In this document: positions 60,676 to 64,000 of the stretch, piece after piece | How positions within the stretch are numbered: position 1 is the stretch's first letter | Layout: each line of letters starts with the position of its first letter | Assembly (NCBI RefSeq): GCF_001577835.2 | Contig: NC_029520.1 | Span: 46,970,381-47,034,380 of the forward strand | Source: Coturnix japonica | Lineage: Eukaryota > Chordata > Aves > Galliformes > Phasianidae | DNA length: 64,000 nt | Reading direction: 5' to 3' | The notes under the pieces: model-generated | The model's input: only the letters and a program-made list of their open reading frames with translations | The model's database searches: none | What the model was told of the DNA's origin: nothing | Translations under genes and position numbers: made by a program

Positions 60676-63600
60676 CAAGGAAGGAAAGAAGGACAGAAAG
60701 GAAAGATATATGTTTCCTTTTCTCCTCTATGTTGAAAAAAATAGCTTATTCTTCTGCCTGCTTCCTCTTTCCTTCCCTCGTGTCCTTATTCTGGTAGGAT
60801 GCTGAGAAAAAAATGTTTTCCTTGACTGTGCATTCTTCTTAGGGCACTCACAGCACCTACATTGCTTATTCCTGGGGGGTACCGAATCACAGATGCAAAA
60901 TGCATGGAATTTATTGTCTTGGCAGATAGCAAGAGCACAGCTATGTATGCTGCAGAAATTGGCGTGCTTACCCCCTCTCTAGGACACTGAGCACCAGCTG
61001 CATGCTCTCACCTGGTACAGAGCTAACGCAGCAACCAGCTGGAAGAGTGCAATCGCAACAGCAAGGCTGGGACAGACGTTCCCTGTCCTGCAGCCCAGCA
61101 CTTCTTATGCAACATCTCCTTCCCTGTTTGTCCTGCCAGCTCTGCTCTTCAGATGGGCTGTAGGTATGTGCAGGAGGAAGCATGGGGAAAACATCGATGT
61201 GACCTATAGACTTGAATTACTCACATAACTTGAGGTCTCAGCCTGGAGGCCACCTAATCAGCTGGTTTGAAACAAATGCTTCTTACTTTGCTGAGCAGGA
61301 GCTTCCTCTCTTGTTGGCTTCAGGAAGGTGGAAGGGTCCTGCCCCACTTTGCAACCTAACGGCCACCTTTAACCACAGGGAACTTTCCATCACTCCTCTG
61401 AGGTAGTGAAAATCAGATCTAAGTTCATGGAGCATTCACTGGCTGTTTGTTTGTATCCTGTCAAAGATTATACTTGCTTCAGCTCCTTCTTCCTCCTTTT
61501 TCCTCATTAGGTCAGATGTTATCTTTTTATTAAGCAGCATAAGAAAAGAGGGAAGATTTAAACTCATTTAACCTTGACTATAGCCATTAGTTAAGCAATT
61601 AAAATTAAAGGGTGAGTTAATGGGCAGTGTCAAACATTCGGAGAAACATCTGCTGTAATAGAAGTGTGCCTTTTAGCTGATGAATAATTGATCCGTCACT
61701 CCTTGGTACCAAGGTTTGGGTGAGGAGGCAGTGCTGGCCCTGCTGGAGCATCACTGTTGTCCCCTCCCCAGAGGAGAGCTCCAGGACAGCAGCAAGACTT
61801 GGCCACCACCACTTGAAACATTAAGAAAACCTGCATTGTAGTTCCTTGGCCAAGGTCATTCCTCTTAGTTCTTTTGCTGTCCTGGGATCCGATATGTTAT
61901 TTCAGGTCTAGAGGAACTGACGGTTTATTTTTACACCTTTATTAATGTGTGCGTGGATGGATGTGGTGTCTGTCTGGACACCAATAGCCGAGGATGTAGA
62001 TGACTCAAACTGCTTTGGATCGTAGCACTGAGCTAAATTAACTCGCTTTTTGGCAGACAGCAAATGTGAGTGAATGTCTTTGCTAATGCATTGAGGACAA
62101 CACTGTAAATACTGACCAAAGTTTGAGGGGTAAATAGCAGAAAGCATTTGTCTCTTGACAGCGATAAGGCTAATAATGCTGAAGTTACTTCTGTAATGCT
62201 ATGATCACCCATAGAAATCTGTGTTTGTGTTGGACTGGCCTCTGCATGGGGTGGATTGATAGAGTGAGGTCTCACCAATCACACAGACCCACCTCGATAG
62301 CAGGATGGGAGCACTCTGGTGACCCAGGCACTGAATTGAGGGCACTGGAGCATTTGTGGCATGTGGGAGAGGAAAACCTGGGTCATGGAAGGATCTTGAT
62401 GTGCTGTTCTCTGCATCGTCTCTTAATCCCTGAAAAATCACACACGATTCCTTGTGCTTCAGACCTTGTGTGTGTGCAACCAGCTGAAGTGAGACGAGCC
62501 CGGCTCTGTGCTCCTGCTAGTTGTTAGCATGGCAAGGGGAGCTCCTCACCTTTGTATCAGGGTGTCTGAGTGCAGGCCTCTTTGTAGAGGGGATTTGGGA
62601 AAAAGCACTGGGAAGGAAACAGAAAAAGCAGAGTGAAAGTTAATGGGAAGATATCTTTGAAATGAGGGTTAACAGAACGTAGGTTCTTCTTTCTCAGGCT
62701 GTGTCTGGCCAAAGTTTAACCCATGGAGGCACAAAGCAGTAATATTCATTGAGAGTAAAGCAGTACAATCACTTCCACGCTCCCAAAGAAAACACTTGTA
62801 CAAATATTTGGTTTTCATATCCTCATCCCTCTTTTCTCAGGACAATTTGAGGAACTTCGATTTATGCAGTTTAGGTTTTGTTGAATATCAAGTCAATATG
62901 TGCTTGCATCATAAGCATAAAGAAAGGGAAATAAACTGGGATGGGAAAATTATCTGTGTGCCTTCAGCTGGCGTTAGCTGACAGCAAGCAGAACCTGTAG
63001 TTCGCTTTCTTCCTGTATCTCACCCCCTGCCTTTTCCCTAGCATCTGCTTGAACTTCTGCTGCTGTTTCCAACTTCTTTCTCTGCTTCTTTAGAGTAAAG
63101 CAGCTCTTTTCTCAATATAAAATTGTCCCTGGATTATTTTCAAGTGTTTGATGCCTTGCTCTACTTCTACCTTTCACTCGCTCGTCAATATTGTCCTTAA
63201 TGGCACATGAATGCAAACAGACCTCGCTTTTAAGGCTGTGTACAGCAGGCAACACATTTGGCTTGCTATGGAACTCCTTGAACCAGGGTATATTTAAACA
63301 AAGTTTTAACTGCTGAGGTTATGAGCACGCATAACTGCCCATCTGAATGTGTGTGGGACGTGTACAAAGAAGTTCATTTTGAACTTGAAGTAGGAGCTTT
63401 TTTAAAGCAAAGATAACTGCAAAGATGGATGAAGCAGGATTTTGTATTTAACCCTGTAGAATTTTATTTGAGGAAATTAGAGCAGTTGGACAAGGAGATC
63501 ATATTCAAAGCTAGAATTCAGCCAATCCATCTCTCACTAATGAAAAAGAGAATGTTTTTAAACTTCAGAAGCAAAAGAACCTCTCTGAGGATATGGGCTA

Positions 63601-64000
63601 TAGGAACAGCAATGGTAGAGTAGCGGAGTTTATGCATGGGATTATAGGATAGAGTTTGGTTTTTTAAAGCTGCCTTATTTCAGGAATGGAAGCAAATGGA
63701 GGTCTGATATGGTAGGATGCTTCGTGTTGCTACTCTGCCTTTTCCCAAGGTGCCCTCAGAGCCAGCAGGCTACAGACTCTTGGGAAGAGAAAGACAAGTT
63801 AGGGAGGGGGAAGGAAAGAAATCTCTTCTCATTGCAAATACAGCCTAAGGTTGATGCAGGGGGAAATGTGAGTAACTGTTGCTTCACTCCAAAGTAAAAC
63901 AGGATAGATTTGGCGTTTTCTTCAGAAAAGCTGTTTGTGATGTTAGCAGCTACTCAGGCAAAACAAAGGCAAAACTGCACAACTTCTGAGGGCTTGCGTG

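Larger units (their letters stand above)
51836..64000. other. Region downstream of ZBTB42, no supported gene
   Basis: I see no coding exon here. CEP170B is the expected next gene in this orientation, but its conserved N-terminal FHA-domain start (MSVTSWFLVSS, from memory) is not present, so it must begin further right or its first exon here is noncoding. Contents are CR1 fragments at 52.92, 56.64, 58.30, 59.94, 60.28 and 60.60 kb, a CpG-rich block at 59.22-59.67 kb, and many short frames without known domains. The last 3.3 kb are AT-balanced with nothing I can name. Confidence 0.6.

Noticed and set aside
1-64000. Retrovirus-like, LTR, CRISPR, tRNA and rRNA signals
   Set aside because: I looked for paired terminal repeats, capsid or envelope-like frames, regular spacer arrays and tRNA box motifs by eye and found none that I could defend.

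Overview
The window looks like nuclear DNA of a bird, probably a galliform such as chicken. The evidence is about sixteen short CR1 LINE fragments, most ending in the ATTCTATG-type 3' tail typical of avian CR1, large introns, CpG-island promoters, and two vertebrate genes that are neighbours in amniotes. Only two genes can be supported: AKT1 on the minus strand, at its 5' end and running off the left edge, and ZBTB42 on the plus strand, complete. They lie head to head, as I remember them in human chromosome 14 (AKT1, ZBTB42, then CEP170B).

Layout. 1-11943 is AKT1 intron 2; the exons coding residue 16 onward lie outside the window. 11944-12115 is AKT1 exon 2, holding the start codon and residues 1-15 of the PH domain. 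12116-18310 is intron 1. About 17.9-18.9 kb is the AKT1 CpG-island promoter, with a good candidate for the noncoding first exon. About 18.9-45.4 kb is a long spacer with CR1 fragments, two older decayed repeats and no recognisable gene. About 45.4-46.5 kb is the ZBTB42 CpG island, with microsatellites, G-runs, two candidate first exons and a TATA/E-box cluster. 47173 to about 51650 is the last exon of ZBTB42, carrying the whole 463-codon reading frame and a 3.1 kb 3'UTR with a poly(A) signal. From 51.7 to 64 kb I see CR1 fragments and one isolated CpG-rich block, but no exon of the expected next gene.

Function. AKT1 is the PI3K-pathway serine/threonine kinase. ZBTB42 is a BTB/C2H2 zinc-finger transcriptional repressor closely related to ZBTB18. 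Nothing in the sequence shows that they work together; divergent adjacency is the only link.

Limits. Most other open reading frames are chance openings in GC-rich or repeat DNA. I saw no tRNA, rRNA, CRISPR, DNA transposon or retrovirus-like element I could defend. I found no strong case for a wholly new biological system. The most useful leads are a well-formed cryptic exon in AKT1 intron 2, an out-of-frame uORF across the ZBTB42 start, a remnant of a ZBTB18-like N-terminal extension, a TATA-type second promoter, and an unexplained CpG-rich block at 59.2-59.7 kb.
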